Below are positions 9,684-18,945 of a stretch of DNA of 64,000 bases, in pieces. The notes under the pieces were generated by a model, which did no database searches, was not told the origin of the DNA, and saw nothing but the letters and a program-made list of their open reading frames with translations. This DNA is from Chlorobium phaeovibrioides (lineage in GTDB: Bacteria > Bacteroidota > Chlorobiia > Chlorobiales > Chlorobiaceae). Within the stretch, counting starts at the first letter, position 1. Every line of letters starts with the position of its first letter. Location: positions 47,580-111,579 of the forward strand of contig NZ_RXYK01000006.1 of the NCBI RefSeq assembly GCF_003968655.1. The letters run 5' to 3'. A program made the translations under genes and the position numbers.

Positions 9684-10661
9684 TCAGGGGCGGAGGACGG
9701 CCGGCGAAGATGCCTGAAGCGAAAAAGATCCGCCCGGAGCCACTTCAAGCGAACATGTCAGTCCCACAGGAAGGGTCATGAGGTCACGGATGTGCCCGTA
9801 GGAGAGCCCCTGCATAACCGGGCCCCCACTGAGCATCGCCCTGCTGTAATAGGTGAAGATGCTGTTCAGACGGGCCTCCTCCTGCTCGGTGGCGGTCATC
9901 TCACCCGAAAAAGCTCCCAGAAGCATCCCTCTGCATCCTCCAAGCAGCCCTGCATTTGCAAGATGCGAGAGCATGCGGTCAATGCGATATGCCGGTTCGT
10001 TGACATCTTCCAGAAAGAGGATCGCCCCCTGTAGATCAGGCATGTATGGGGTGCCAACCAGAGACGCAAGTACGGCGAGATTTCCCCCTATCAGCGGCCC
10101 TTCGGCCCTTCCCGGCTTAATGCAGGTTGAATGGTGAGATGGATGGTTCTGTAGCGATCCTGCATACTCCGGGTCTGTCAGTATTCCCCAGAAATGCTCT
10201 TCCGTGTAAAGGGTCGGCTGCCAGAGCTCAGTTGCCGCCATAGGCCCGGAAAACCCGATCAGGCCTGTTTTGGCAAAAATGCCAAGCGACAAGGCCGTAA
10301 TGTCGGAATAGCCCACAAGAATTTTGGGGTTTGCTGCTATGAGGCTGTAATCAAGCTGACCCAGAAGCCTGGATGATCCGGCCCCTCCACGCAGGCAGAC
10401 TATGGCGCGAACAACGGGGTCACTGAAAAGCTTGTGAAGGTCCTCAAGTTTTTCGCCATCTGCTCTTGCCGGATCGGTGTCTATCCGGTTGAGATGCGGT
10501 GCGTGCTGCACCCTGTAGCCTTTGGATTCAAGATATGCTGTTGCCAGCCCTATCCTCTGGGGGTGTGCTGAGTGTGATGCCGGGGATACCAGAGCTATGG
10601 TGTCGCCCTTTTCAAGGGCTTTGGGTATCGTGGGATGCATCCCCGGACATGTTTGATTCAC
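9684..10661 (-). CDS. ldcA: Muramoyltetrapeptide LD-carboxypeptidase (peptidase S66)
   Basis: A 325-residue S66 family peptidase that removes the terminal D-Ala from murein tetrapeptides in the cytoplasm during peptidoglycan recycling. The nucleophile Ser lies in LVGYSDITAL (about residue 117). The Glu of the triad is in FLEDVNEPAYRIDRML (about 218) and the His in GLSYGHIRDLMTLPVG (about 287). IVCLRGGAGSSRLL is a further conserved block. There is no signal peptide, consistent with cytosolic action. It lies just downstream of atpC on the same strand, separated by 11 bp. Confidence 0.9.
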   Translation of the reverse strand: MNQTCPGMHPTIPKALEKGDTIALVSPASHSAHPQRIGLATAYLESKGYRVQHAPHLNRIDTDPARADGEKLEDLHKLFSDPVVRAIVCLRGGAGSSRLLGQLDYSLIAANPKILVGYSDITALSLGIFAKTGLIGFSGPMAATELWQPTLYTEEHFWGILTDPEYAGSLQNHPSHHSTCIKPGRAEGPLIGGNLAVLASLVGTPYMPDLQGAILFLEDVNEPAYRIDRMLSHLANAGLLGGCRGMLLGAFSGEMTATEQEEARLNSIFTYYSRAMLSGGPVMQGLSYGHIRDLMTLPVGLTCSLEVAPGGSFSLQASSPAVLRP

Positions 10662-10672
10662 ACTGCGGGGAA

Positions 10673-10939
10673 TCAGGAAATGGTTTCAGTGAGAAGAATC
10701 GCCTTGTTGCCGCTCACCTCAAAAAAGCCATCCTTGATGGAGAAGCTTTTTTCTGTTTTATCTCCGAGCGCCAGTCTTACCGGGCCTTTTTTCAGGGCAG
10801 CAAGAAGAGGCGCGTGGTTTTTCATCACCTGAAAGAGCCCGTCAAGGCCCGGAGCGGTAACACTTGTGACCTGTCCGGAAAAATGCAGTTTCTGGGGGGT
10901 GACGATATCCAACTCAAACCCTTTATCAGATTGTGCCAT
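10673..10939 (-). CDS. atpC: F-type ATP synthase epsilon subunit
   Basis: An 88-residue epsilon subunit ([41 protein letters not shown]) matching the beta-sandwich N-terminal domain of AtpC. The C-terminal helical hairpin of longer homologues is absent, as is common in Chlorobi. Epsilon couples rotation to catalysis and can inhibit ATP hydrolysis, although a form without the hairpin should lack that inhibition. It follows atpD by 14 bp in one operon. Confidence 0.93.
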   Translation of the reverse strand: MAQSDKGFELDIVTPQKLHFSGQVTSVTAPGLDGLFQVMKNHAPLLAALKKGPVRLALGDKTEKSFSIKDGFFEVSGNKAILLTETIS

Positions 10940-10953
10940 AGTGATGGTTCAGA

Positions 10954-12511
<1,558 letters not shown>

Positions 12512-12650
12512 CTAAGTGTCCCCTGAAAAACAGGACGAAATATAATTTTTTTGTTAAAGATTCACAAAGATTAATAAAGGCGCTGTTTCGAGCTATAGAA
12601 AAAAAAGGAGAATTGATATATTGATGATATAATTGTTACAACTGATATCC

Positions 12651-13214
12651 ATGCCAAGGTCAATGACGATGTTTACGATGATACGCCGCACAGCTCTGCT
12701 CTCTCTGGCAGCCCTTTTGATTGTTTCCCTTTATTCCCCAGCACTTTCAGCCGCCTCACCGGCAGCTTCTTCTCTGAAAGTGCCGGCTTTCTCCGCAACC
12801 GCCCTTGACGGTCGTACAGTCAGTTCCGCAAATCTTGCCGGAAAGACCTATATCGTCAACTTCTTTGCATCATGGTGCCCCCCCTGCCGGGCTGAAATTC
12901 CTGACATGGTTGAGCTCCAGAAAGCCTACACATCAAAAGGATTCACCTTTGTCGGCATCGCCGTCAGCGACAGTGAGCCCAGCATCCGTGAATTTGTCCG
13001 CCGCAGCGGCATCAGTTATCCGGTTGTCGTCGACAACGGCTCAGTTGCCTCTGCTTTCTCGCCGCTTGTTTCCGGAGGACTTCGCTCCATTCCGACATCA
13101 TTTGTAGTCAATGCATCCGGACGCGTTACCCATGTGTTTGCCGGTGCCAGAAGCCGTGAGGCATTTAAGGTAATGATTGACGAGGCGCTTGGAAAACCAA
13201 AAACGGCAAAATGA
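12651..13214 (+). CDS. TlpA/ResA-like periplasmic thioredoxin-fold protein
   Basis: An exported thiol-disulfide oxidoreductase of about 187 residues. A hydrophobic signal segment (ALLSLAALLIVSLYSPAL) is followed by an AhpC/TSA-type thioredoxin domain with the active site FFASWCPPCRAEIP and the cis-Pro segment LRSIPTSFVVN. Such proteins reduce apocytochrome c or other periplasmic disulfides, which fits an organism rich in c-type cytochromes. The start is uncertain: ATGs at 12651, 12663, 12669 and 12678 all precede the signal segment. It is divergent from tRNA-Thr and about 100 bp upstream of pckG. Confidence 0.86.
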   Translation: MPRSMTMFTMIRRTALLSLAALLIVSLYSPALSAASPAASSLKVPAFSATALDGRTVSSANLAGKTYIVNFFASWCPPCRAEIPDMVELQKAYTSKGFTFVGIAVSDSEPSIREFVRRSGISYPVVVDNGSVASAFSPLVSGGLRSIPTSFVVNASGRVTHVFAGARSREAFKVMIDEALGKPKTAK

Positions 13215-13316
13215 TTCCAGCCTCCCTATGACTTTTTCATCCGCATCCACCGACGGCAGATTGCGCCTTTGGGTGTTTTTTTTTGTAACCCGCAGATAAA
13301 CGATAAAGATTAAACT

Positions 13317-15182
13317 ATGAGCGCCATGCAGATCAATGCCCCCGATTTTGTCAAAAACCAGAAGCTTCTCCAGTGGGTGCAGGAGACAGCTGACCTCTGC
13401 CAGCCGGACTCCGTTTACTGGTGTGACGGATCCCAGAAAGAGTACGACACGCTCTGCCAGCAGATGGTTGAGAGCGGAACATTCATAAAACTCAACGAGG
13501 AGCTTCGTCCCAACAGCTACCTCTGCCGTTCCGACCCCAGCGATGTTGCAAGGGTTGAGGATAGAACCTACATCTGCAGCATCCGTCGTCAGGATGCCGG
13601 CCCGACCAACAACTGGGTCGCACCCAAAGAGATGAAAGAGACTCTTCGCGGACTATACAACGGCTGCATGAAAGGTCGTACACTCTATGTCATCCCCTTC
13701 AGCATGGGACCCCTCGGTTCACACATCGCCCATATCGGCGTTGAAATTACCGACTCCCCCTATGTTGTCACCAACATGCGCATCATGACCCGCATGGGAC
13801 GCAAAGTGCTTGATCTCATCGGCACAGCCGGCGAGTTCGTCCCCTGCCTTCACTCTGTCGGAGCTCCTCTCGAGCCCGGACAGCAGGATGTGCCATGGCC
13901 CTGCAATGACACCAAATATATCGTTCACTTCCCCGAAGAGCGCTCCATCATGTCTTTCGGCAGCGGTTACGGTGGAAATGCCCTGCTCGGCAAGAAGTGC
14001 TTTGCTCTTCGCATCGCCTCTTCCATGGCCCGCGACGAAGGCTGGCTTGCAGAGCATATGCTCATTCTCGGCGTCGAGTCTCCTGACGGTGAAAAAACCT
14101 ATGTCGGCGCAGCATTCCCGAGTGCCTGCGGAAAGACCAACTTCGCCATGCTCATTCCGCCTGCAGCCTGCGACGGCTGGAAGGTGACCACCATTGGTGA
14201 CGACATTGCCTGGATCAAACCCGGTGAAGATGGCCGTCTCCATGCCATCAACCCCGAGTACGGCTTCTTTGGTGTGGCTCCCGGCACTTCCATGAAGTCG
14301 AACCCGAACGCCATGGCATCCCTTTCCCGTGACAGCATCTTCACCAATGTTGCCATGACTCCGGAAGGCGATATCTGGTGGGAAGAGATGACCGACACTC
14401 CGCCTGCAGAGCTTACCGACTGGCAGGGCAACCCCTGGACCCCCGGTTGCGGCAGGCCTTCATCGCATCCGAATGCCCGCTTCACCTCAATGGCCAGCAA
14501 CTGCCCCTCGCTTGACGCCGACTGGGAAGACCCGAAAGGTGTGCCGATCAGCGCCTTCATCTTCGGCGGCCGCCGTCAGGATACCGTGCCCCTTGTCTAC
14601 CAGTCCGCAAACTGGAACTTCGGTGTCTACCTTGCCGCCACCATGGGCTCCGAAAAGACCGCAGCAGCAGCTGGCACCATCGGCCAGGTTCGCCGCGATC
14701 CTTTCGCCATGCTTCCTTTCTGTGGATACCACATGGGCGACTACTTCAACCATTGGCTCCATGTCGGCCGCACCATTCAGGAGCCGCCGCGTATCTTTGG
14801 TGTCAACTGGTTCCGCAAGGATGAGAACGGCAAGTTCCTCTGGCCGGGATTCGGCGAGAACATGCGCGTGCTCCAGTGGATTGTCGGCCGCGTCCGCGGC
14901 CGTGCCAAAGCTGTAGAAAGCCCGCTTGGCTGGATGCCGAAGTACGACGCCCTCAACTGGAGTGGCCTTGAGTCCGTGACTCCCGAGAAGTTCTCCAAGC
15001 TGATGGAGGTTGACAGCGAGGCCTGGAAGAAAGAGCTGCTCTCGCACGAAGAGCTCTTCGAGAAGATTTACGATCGTCTTCCCAAAGAGTTCCCGCACAT
15101 CCGCGAGCTCATGCTCTCAACCCTCTGGCTCTCCCCGGCTCATTGGGCCATGGCCCCCGAGCGCTTCTCCGGCGAGAACTAA
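13317..15182 (+). CDS. pckG: Phosphoenolpyruvate carboxykinase (GTP)
   Basis: A 621-residue GTP-dependent PEPCK that interconverts oxaloacetate and PEP. The kinase-1a P-loop with the hyper-reactive Cys reads [17 protein letters not shown] near residue 265. [12 protein letters not shown] is the kinase-2 metal site, and [10 protein letters not shown] and [17 protein letters not shown] are family blocks. The length equals the family norm, and ATP-type PEPCK lacks these motifs. In an organism fixing CO2 by the reductive TCA cycle it would connect C4 acids to sugar synthesis. A strong terminator hairpin follows immediately. Confidence 0.96.
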   Translation: MSAMQINAPDFVKNQKLLQWVQETADLCQPDSVYWCDGSQKEYDTLCQQMVESGTFIKLNEELRPNSYLCRSDPSDVARVEDRTYICSIRRQDAGPTNNWVAPKEMKETLRGLYNGCMKGRTLYVIPFSMGPLGSHIAHIGVEITDSPYVVTNMRIMTRMGRKVLDLIGTAGEFVPCLHSVGAPLEPGQQDVPWPCNDTKYIVHFPEERSIMSFGSGYGGNALLGKKCFALRIASSMARDEGWLAEHMLILGVESPDGEKTYVGAAFPSACGKTNFAMLIPPAACDGWKVTTIGDDIAWIKPGEDGRLHAINPEYGFFGVAPGTSMKSNPNAMASLSRDSIFTNVAMTPEGDIWWEEMTDTPPAELTDWQGNPWTPGCGRPSSHPNARFTSMASNCPSLDADWEDPKGVPISAFIFGGRRQDTVPLVYQSANWNFGVYLAATMGSEKTAAAAGTIGQVRRDPFAMLPFCGYHMGDYFNHWLHVGRTIQEPPRIFGVNWFRKDENGKFLWPGFGENMRVLQWIVGRVRGRAKAVESPLGWMPKYDALNWSGLESVTPEKFSKLMEVDSEAWKKELLSHEELFEKIYDRLPKEFPHIRELMLSTLWLSPAHWAMAPERFSGEN

Positions 15183-15200
15183 GAAGAACAGCAACACAAC

Positions 15201-15231
15201 AAAGAAGGGCGCCCGCAAGGCGCCCTTCTTT
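15201..15231 (+). terminator. Rho-independent terminator after pckG
   Basis: A perfect 13-bp GC-rich stem (AAAGAAGGGCGCC / GGCGCCCTTCTTT) encloses the 5-nt loop CGCAA, about 20 bp after the pckG stop. The right arm ends in a short T run. Confidence 0.88.
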
Positions 15232-15270
15232 CATTCATTCAAAAAAAGGCGGAGTAAAAATCGGGAAAAA

Positions 15271-15330
15271 GTTGGGGACACTCATGACTGAGTGTACTAA
15301 TTAGTACACTCAGTCATGAGTGTCCCCAAC
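15271..15330. repeat. Perfect 60-bp palindrome
   Basis: Bases 15271-15300 are the exact reverse complement of 15301-15330, with no spacer and no mismatch. The arm runs from GTTGGGGACACTCATGAC at the outside to TGTACTAA at the centre. It lies just after the pckG terminator, upstream of the FadL-type gene. Its length, lack of a T tract and position behind a good terminator argue against a simple terminator. The form recalls REP/BIME-type elements mobilised by Y1 transposases, which is inference. Confidence 0.9.
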
Positions 15331-15394
15331 TCTTCCCCAACTCTGTAGGGGGCTTTATGTTTTGTTTTTGGTTATTAACGATTGTTATGATATA

Positions 15395-15414
15395 ATATAA
15401 CTGTATCGTTATAT
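15395..15414. promoter_or_regulatory. Palindromic operator 1 (ATATAAC-N6-GTTATAT)
   Basis: A 7-6-7 palindrome with perfect arms and spacer TGTATC, 39 bp before the FadL-type start codon. The same palindrome recurs at 17269, 23269 and 26086, upstream of the sulfur genes. It is probably the binding site of a dimeric winged-helix regulator that is not encoded in the window. Confidence 0.72.
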
Positions 15415-15453
15415 TGTTTTTACAGAATCACACAACCACAAATCAGTTTCGGT

Positions 15454-16818
15454 ATGTTACGAAAAACACTTTCGGGCGCAGTGATTGCGCTCTCGCTCAC
15501 CGGTGCGTCTACGGCTCTTGCTACAAACGGCATGAACCTTGAAGGCTACGGCGCTAAATCGCACGCGATGGGTGGTACGGGCATGGCTTATGATACCGGC
15601 AATTCAGCTGTCATGAACAACCCCGCTACCCTCGGAATGATGAAAGAGGGCACCGAGGAGATAGGTATCGGCATCCGGGGTCTGCATCCTGAAGTGCAGT
15701 CCGATTATGGCGCCATGAGTGACCACTCAAGCGCGACGGCCTTCTATATGCCATCCCTCTCCTATATCCGTAAAGATGGCGACATCACCTGGGGGGCAGC
15801 GCTGCTTTCACAGGGCGGGATGGGCACCGATTATGGAAATGATTCTCCGCTCTTTCAGGGAGGATATGACGATGAAGAAGTGCGAACAATGTTGAGCGGC
15901 AAGGACATCCGCTCCGAGGTCGGCGTGGGACGGCTGATGTTCCCGATTTCCTATAACCTTACCGACAATACCACCATCGGCGCCTCTGCTGACTTCGTCT
16001 GGGCCAGCATGGATCTGCAGATGGACATGGACGGCATGCATTTCGGGATGATGGAGACAGGCGGCTCAATGCTCCCGACAGTGATGGCGGATACGCTTGA
16101 CTATGTTCGGTACGACTTCTCGAACGGTACCCCCTTCATCGGCAAGGCTGTCGGGTACGGTACGGGCTTCAAGCTTGGCTTCACCCATAAGGTCAGTAAG
16201 CTGCTCACCATAGGTGGTACCTACCATTCGCAGACGATGATGTCTGATCTGGAATCAAGCAATGCAAAGCTTACAGTCGTCAATACTGCTGGAACGCAGG
16301 ATGTATCGGGTAAAATCAAGGTCAACGATTTTGAATGGCCGGCAACCTTTGCCGCTGGTTTGGCTTTGCGTCCGACTGATAAGCTGATGGTTGCGGCTGA
16401 TGTGAAGTTTGTTGACTGGTCGACCGTCATGGATAAGTTCTCTACCTCGTTTATTGCTGACAATACTGCTGATAACGGCGACTATGCGGGCGAGACGCTC
16501 GACATGAGCATGAAGCAGGATTGGAAAGATCAGACTGTCTATTCAGTGGGTGTTGAGTACAAGGCGACGGATAGGCTGGCTTTGCGCGGTGGCGCGAGTT
16601 TCTCCACCAACCCCGTGCCTGACGAGTATCTCCATCCGCTCTTTCCGGCCATCATCAAGAACCACTACACCTGTGGATTCGGCTACCGCCTGACGGACGA
16701 TGCCCGCATGGGCATGGCATACAGCTGGGCACCGAAGGTCACTGAAACCAACGGTGAGGGTATGGTTATCAGCCATAGCCAGTCAAACTGGTCCCTGAAT
16801 TTTGTCCACAATCTCTGA
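15454..16818 (+). CDS. FadL/OmpP1-family outer-membrane transport protein
   Basis: A 454-residue outer-membrane beta-barrel protein. A cleavable signal peptide (residues 1-23, ending STALA-TNG) is followed by the FadL N-terminal plug signature: GMNLEGYGAKSHAMGGTGMA, then AVMNNPATLGMM with the N-P-A motif. Amphipathic strands run to an aromatic-rich C-terminus (SNWSLNFVHNL) ending in a beta-signal-like pattern. FadL relatives carry hydrophobic compounds across the outer membrane. The substrate here is unknown. The shared palindromic operator links it to the sulfur-oxidation genes, which suggests a sulfur-related or lipid cargo (inference). Confidence 0.87.
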   Translation: MLRKTLSGAVIALSLTGASTALATNGMNLEGYGAKSHAMGGTGMAYDTGNSAVMNNPATLGMMKEGTEEIGIGIRGLHPEVQSDYGAMSDHSSATAFYMPSLSYIRKDGDITWGAALLSQGGMGTDYGNDSPLFQGGYDDEEVRTMLSGKDIRSEVGVGRLMFPISYNLTDNTTIGASADFVWASMDLQMDMDGMHFGMMETGGSMLPTVMADTLDYVRYDFSNGTPFIGKAVGYGTGFKLGFTHKVSKLLTIGGTYHSQTMMSDLESSNAKLTVVNTAGTQDVSGKIKVNDFEWPATFAAGLALRPTDKLMVAADVKFVDWSTVMDKFSTSFIADNTADNGDYAGETLDMSMKQDWKDQTVYSVGVEYKATDRLALRGGASFSTNPVPDEYLHPLFPAIIKNHYTCGFGYRLTDDARMGMAYSWAPKVTETNGEGMVISHSQSNWSLNFVHNL

Positions 16819-16846
16819 TGAGAGCTGCCCGGAATTGAATCATGAA

Positions 16847-16880
16847 ATGCAAAAGGCACCCTCCCGGGTGCCTTTTGCAT
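16847..16880. terminator. Bidirectional terminator between the FadL-type gene and dodecin
   Basis: A perfect 15-bp stem (ATGCAAAAGGCACCC / GGGTGCCTTTTGCAT) with a 4-nt loop lies between the convergent genes. T-rich or A-rich flanks on each side allow it to act in both directions. Confidence 0.85.
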
Positions 16881-16899
16881 TGAAAGCTAAAAAAAGGCC

Positions 16900-17106
16900 T
16901 CAGTCGAGCGTGAAGCCGATTTTGACGGTGACCTGGAAGTAGGCGACTTTCTGGTCTTCAACATGGCAGCGGGTTTCAAGAACCTCGACCCAGCGGATGC
17001 TGCGGACGGATTCGGCTGCTTTTGCAACTGCGTTGTTGATTGCGTCTTCAATGCTGGTTGCGGATGATCCTACGATCTCAAGTTTCTTGTAAGTATGTGC
17101 GCTCAT
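16900..17106 (-). CDS. Dodecin family flavin-binding protein
   Basis: A 68-residue protein matching dodecin over its whole length: YKKLEIVGSSATSIEDAINN, then AVAKAAESVRSIRWVEVLE, in which the conserved Trp of the IRW segment stacks on the flavin, then VAYFQVTVKIGFTLD. Dodecins are dodecameric spheres that store or buffer riboflavin or FMN. It converges on the FadL-type gene with a shared terminator between them and diverges from the soeBC-like gene. Confidence 0.93.
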   Translation of the reverse strand: MSAHTYKKLEIVGSSATSIEDAINNAVAKAAESVRSIRWVEVLETRCHVEDQKVAYFQVTVKIGFTLD

Positions 17107-17268
17107 GGCTGAGAGGGTTTTAGTGCAAGGAAATAAACCTGTTGAGCCGTCAATATCAGCAAAACCCCATTAATCTGCAAAGCCCGGCTTCCTGAGTGTG
17201 GGCGTTCATTGCAAGAAAAACCCTTTTCAGGTCTGATAGATTTTGGATTATTCTCTGGTTATGTTATT

Positions 17269-17288
17269 ATATAACTAATTGGTTATAT
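17269..17288. promoter_or_regulatory. Palindromic operator 2 (ATATAAC-N6-GTTATAT)
   Basis: Perfect 7-bp arms around spacer TAATTG, 67 bp before the preferred start of the soeBC-like gene. It is identical in arm sequence to the sites at 15395 and 26086. Confidence 0.75.
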
Positions 17289-17355
17289 AGATATGTATGT
17301 TCTCCGGTCCCGACGGCGGGAAGGCGCCTTATCAATCATTAGAACATCGCAGTTC

Positions 17356-18924
17356 ATGAATTACGGATTTGTTATTGACGGACGCAAATGTATCGGATGC
17401 CACGCATGCTCAGTTGCCTGCAAGTCCGAAAACCAGGTGCCGCTTGGCGTCAACCGCACCTGGGTAAAATATGTTGAAAAGGGGTCATTCCCTGATACCC
17501 GGCGGTATTTTACCGTCCTGCGGTGCAATCACTGCGAGGAGCCTCCCTGTGTGGATATCTGTCCGGTTGAGGCATTGCACAAGCGCGATGATGGTATTGT
17601 GGATTTCGATTCCCGCCGCTGCATCGGCTGCAAGGCCTGTGCTCAGGCCTGCCCCTACAACGCAGTCTACATTGATCCCGAAAGCGGCACAACTGCCAAG
17701 TGCAGCTACTGCTCGCACCGGGTTGAGATTGGCATGAAGCCGGCATGTGCCGTCATCTGCCCTCAGCAGGCGATTGTGTCGGGCGATCTGGATGATCCGC
17801 ATAGTGAAATTTCCATGCTACTTGCCAAAGAGCGTACCGTGGTCCGCAAGCCTGAGAAAGGGACCAGTCCCAATGTTTTCTACATCAACGGTGACGGCGC
17901 TTCGCTCGACCCCCTGCAGGCGTCTGAATCTGAAAGCTATATGTGGAGCGCCCAGTCGCGCGGGGTAGGCCATTTTGCAAAGCACGCAGTTGAGGGTGGT
18001 CACTTTCATTCCCCCGAGCCCGCAGTGGAGCATCATGGAGGAAAGGCGCCTGCAGCCACAGCTCGCCGTGTGTATGACGCTCCATCGAAGGGATCGGTCT
18101 GGGGTTGGGAGGTTCCGGCCTATGTCTGGTCGAAGGCGGTCTCTGCGGGTGCCTTCCTTATGCTTTTTGTCTTCTCGCTTCTGCCGGGCATGATGCTGCC
18201 GGAACCGATGCAGTGGGCTCTCTGGGCGGTTTCGCTGCTCTTCCTCTCGCTGACTGGCGGCTTTCTGGTCAAGGATCTTGACCGCCCTGACCGGTTTGCC
18301 TCAGTCATGCTCCGTCCGCAGTTCAGCTCCTGGCTGGTTCGCGGCGGGTTGACCATTACGGCTTATGGCGCTTTTCTGGCGCTCTGGGCAGCGGGAATGT
18401 ATCTGCAGCTTCCTTTGCTTGTTATGGCAGGGCTTTGGGGCGGGGCGGCGCTTGCGCTTCTTACCGCGGTCTACACTGCATTCCTGTTCGGTTCGGCCAA
18501 AGGGCGCGACTTCTGGCAGAGCCCGATGCTCTCACTGCACATGCTTCTCAATTCGGTGATTGCGGGTGGTTCAGCAATGGCTTTGCTCTCAGCCTTCATA
18601 GGTCTTGATGCAGCATCTCTCTCCCTCTTGCGCATTGTGCTCACAGCAGCATTCAGCCTTCATCTTCTTGTCATGTGGACTGAACTCTACGGCCGCCACC
18701 CCTCACTCAATGCTGAGCGGTCGGCTGAAGCCATAACGCAGGGGGCACTGAAAGGTCAGTTCTGGCTCGGCAGCGTGGTTCTCGGTAACCTGCTTCCCCT
18801 TCTGGTGCTCATTGTTTCACCAGGTCCTCTCCTGATAGGCGCAGCCGCAATCGGCGCTCTTGCAGGAGTGTTCTATACAGAAAAAGTATGGGTTCAGGCC
18901 CCACAGTCAATCTCATTAAGTTAA
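17356..18924 (+). CDS. soeBC: Fused FeS electron-transfer and membrane-anchor subunit (SoeB-SoeC / PsrB-PsrC-like)
   Basis: A 522-residue fusion. Residues 1-185 are an NrfC/PsrB-type ferredoxin with four [4Fe-4S] cysteine sets, beginning CIGCHACSVACK and including CNHCEEPPC, CIGCKACAQACP and CSYCSHR. A His-rich linker follows. The C-terminal 270 residues hold about eight transmembrane helices of the DmsC/NrfD type. It would pass electrons between the adjacent molybdoenzyme and the quinone pool. Known relatives are SoeBC of cytoplasmic sulfite oxidation and the PSRLC3 complex described for green sulfur bacteria. The frame opens at 17293, but homology begins at the ATG at 17356; the ribosome site is weak. 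It is first in an operon with soeA. Confidence 0.83.
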   Translation: MNYGFVIDGRKCIGCHACSVACKSENQVPLGVNRTWVKYVEKGSFPDTRRYFTVLRCNHCEEPPCVDICPVEALHKRDDGIVDFDSRRCIGCKACAQACPYNAVYIDPESGTTAKCSYCSHRVEIGMKPACAVICPQQAIVSGDLDDPHSEISMLLAKERTVVRKPEKGTSPNVFYINGDGASLDPLQASESESYMWSAQSRGVGHFAKHAVEGGHFHSPEPAVEHHGGKAPAATARRVYDAPSKGSVWGWEVPAYVWSKAVSAGAFLMLFVFSLLPGMMLPEPMQWALWAVSLLFLSLTGGFLVKDLDRPDRFASVMLRPQFSSWLVRGGLTITAYGAFLALWAAGMYLQLPLLVMAGLWGGAALALLTAVYTAFLFGSAKGRDFWQSPMLSLHMLLNSVIAGGSAMALLSAFIGLDAASLSLLRIVLTAAFSLHLLVMWTELYGRHPSLNAERSAEAITQGALKGQFWLGSVVLGNLLPLLVLIVSPGPLLIGAAAIGALAGVFYTEKVWVQAPQSISLS

Positions 18925-18945
18925 ACACCCCAAGCGGAGCACACC

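Noticed and set aside
17293..17355. Upstream start codon for the soeBC-like gene
   Set aside because: The extra 21 residues are Arg-rich and not family-like, and that start would place the operator only 4 bp from the initiation codon.
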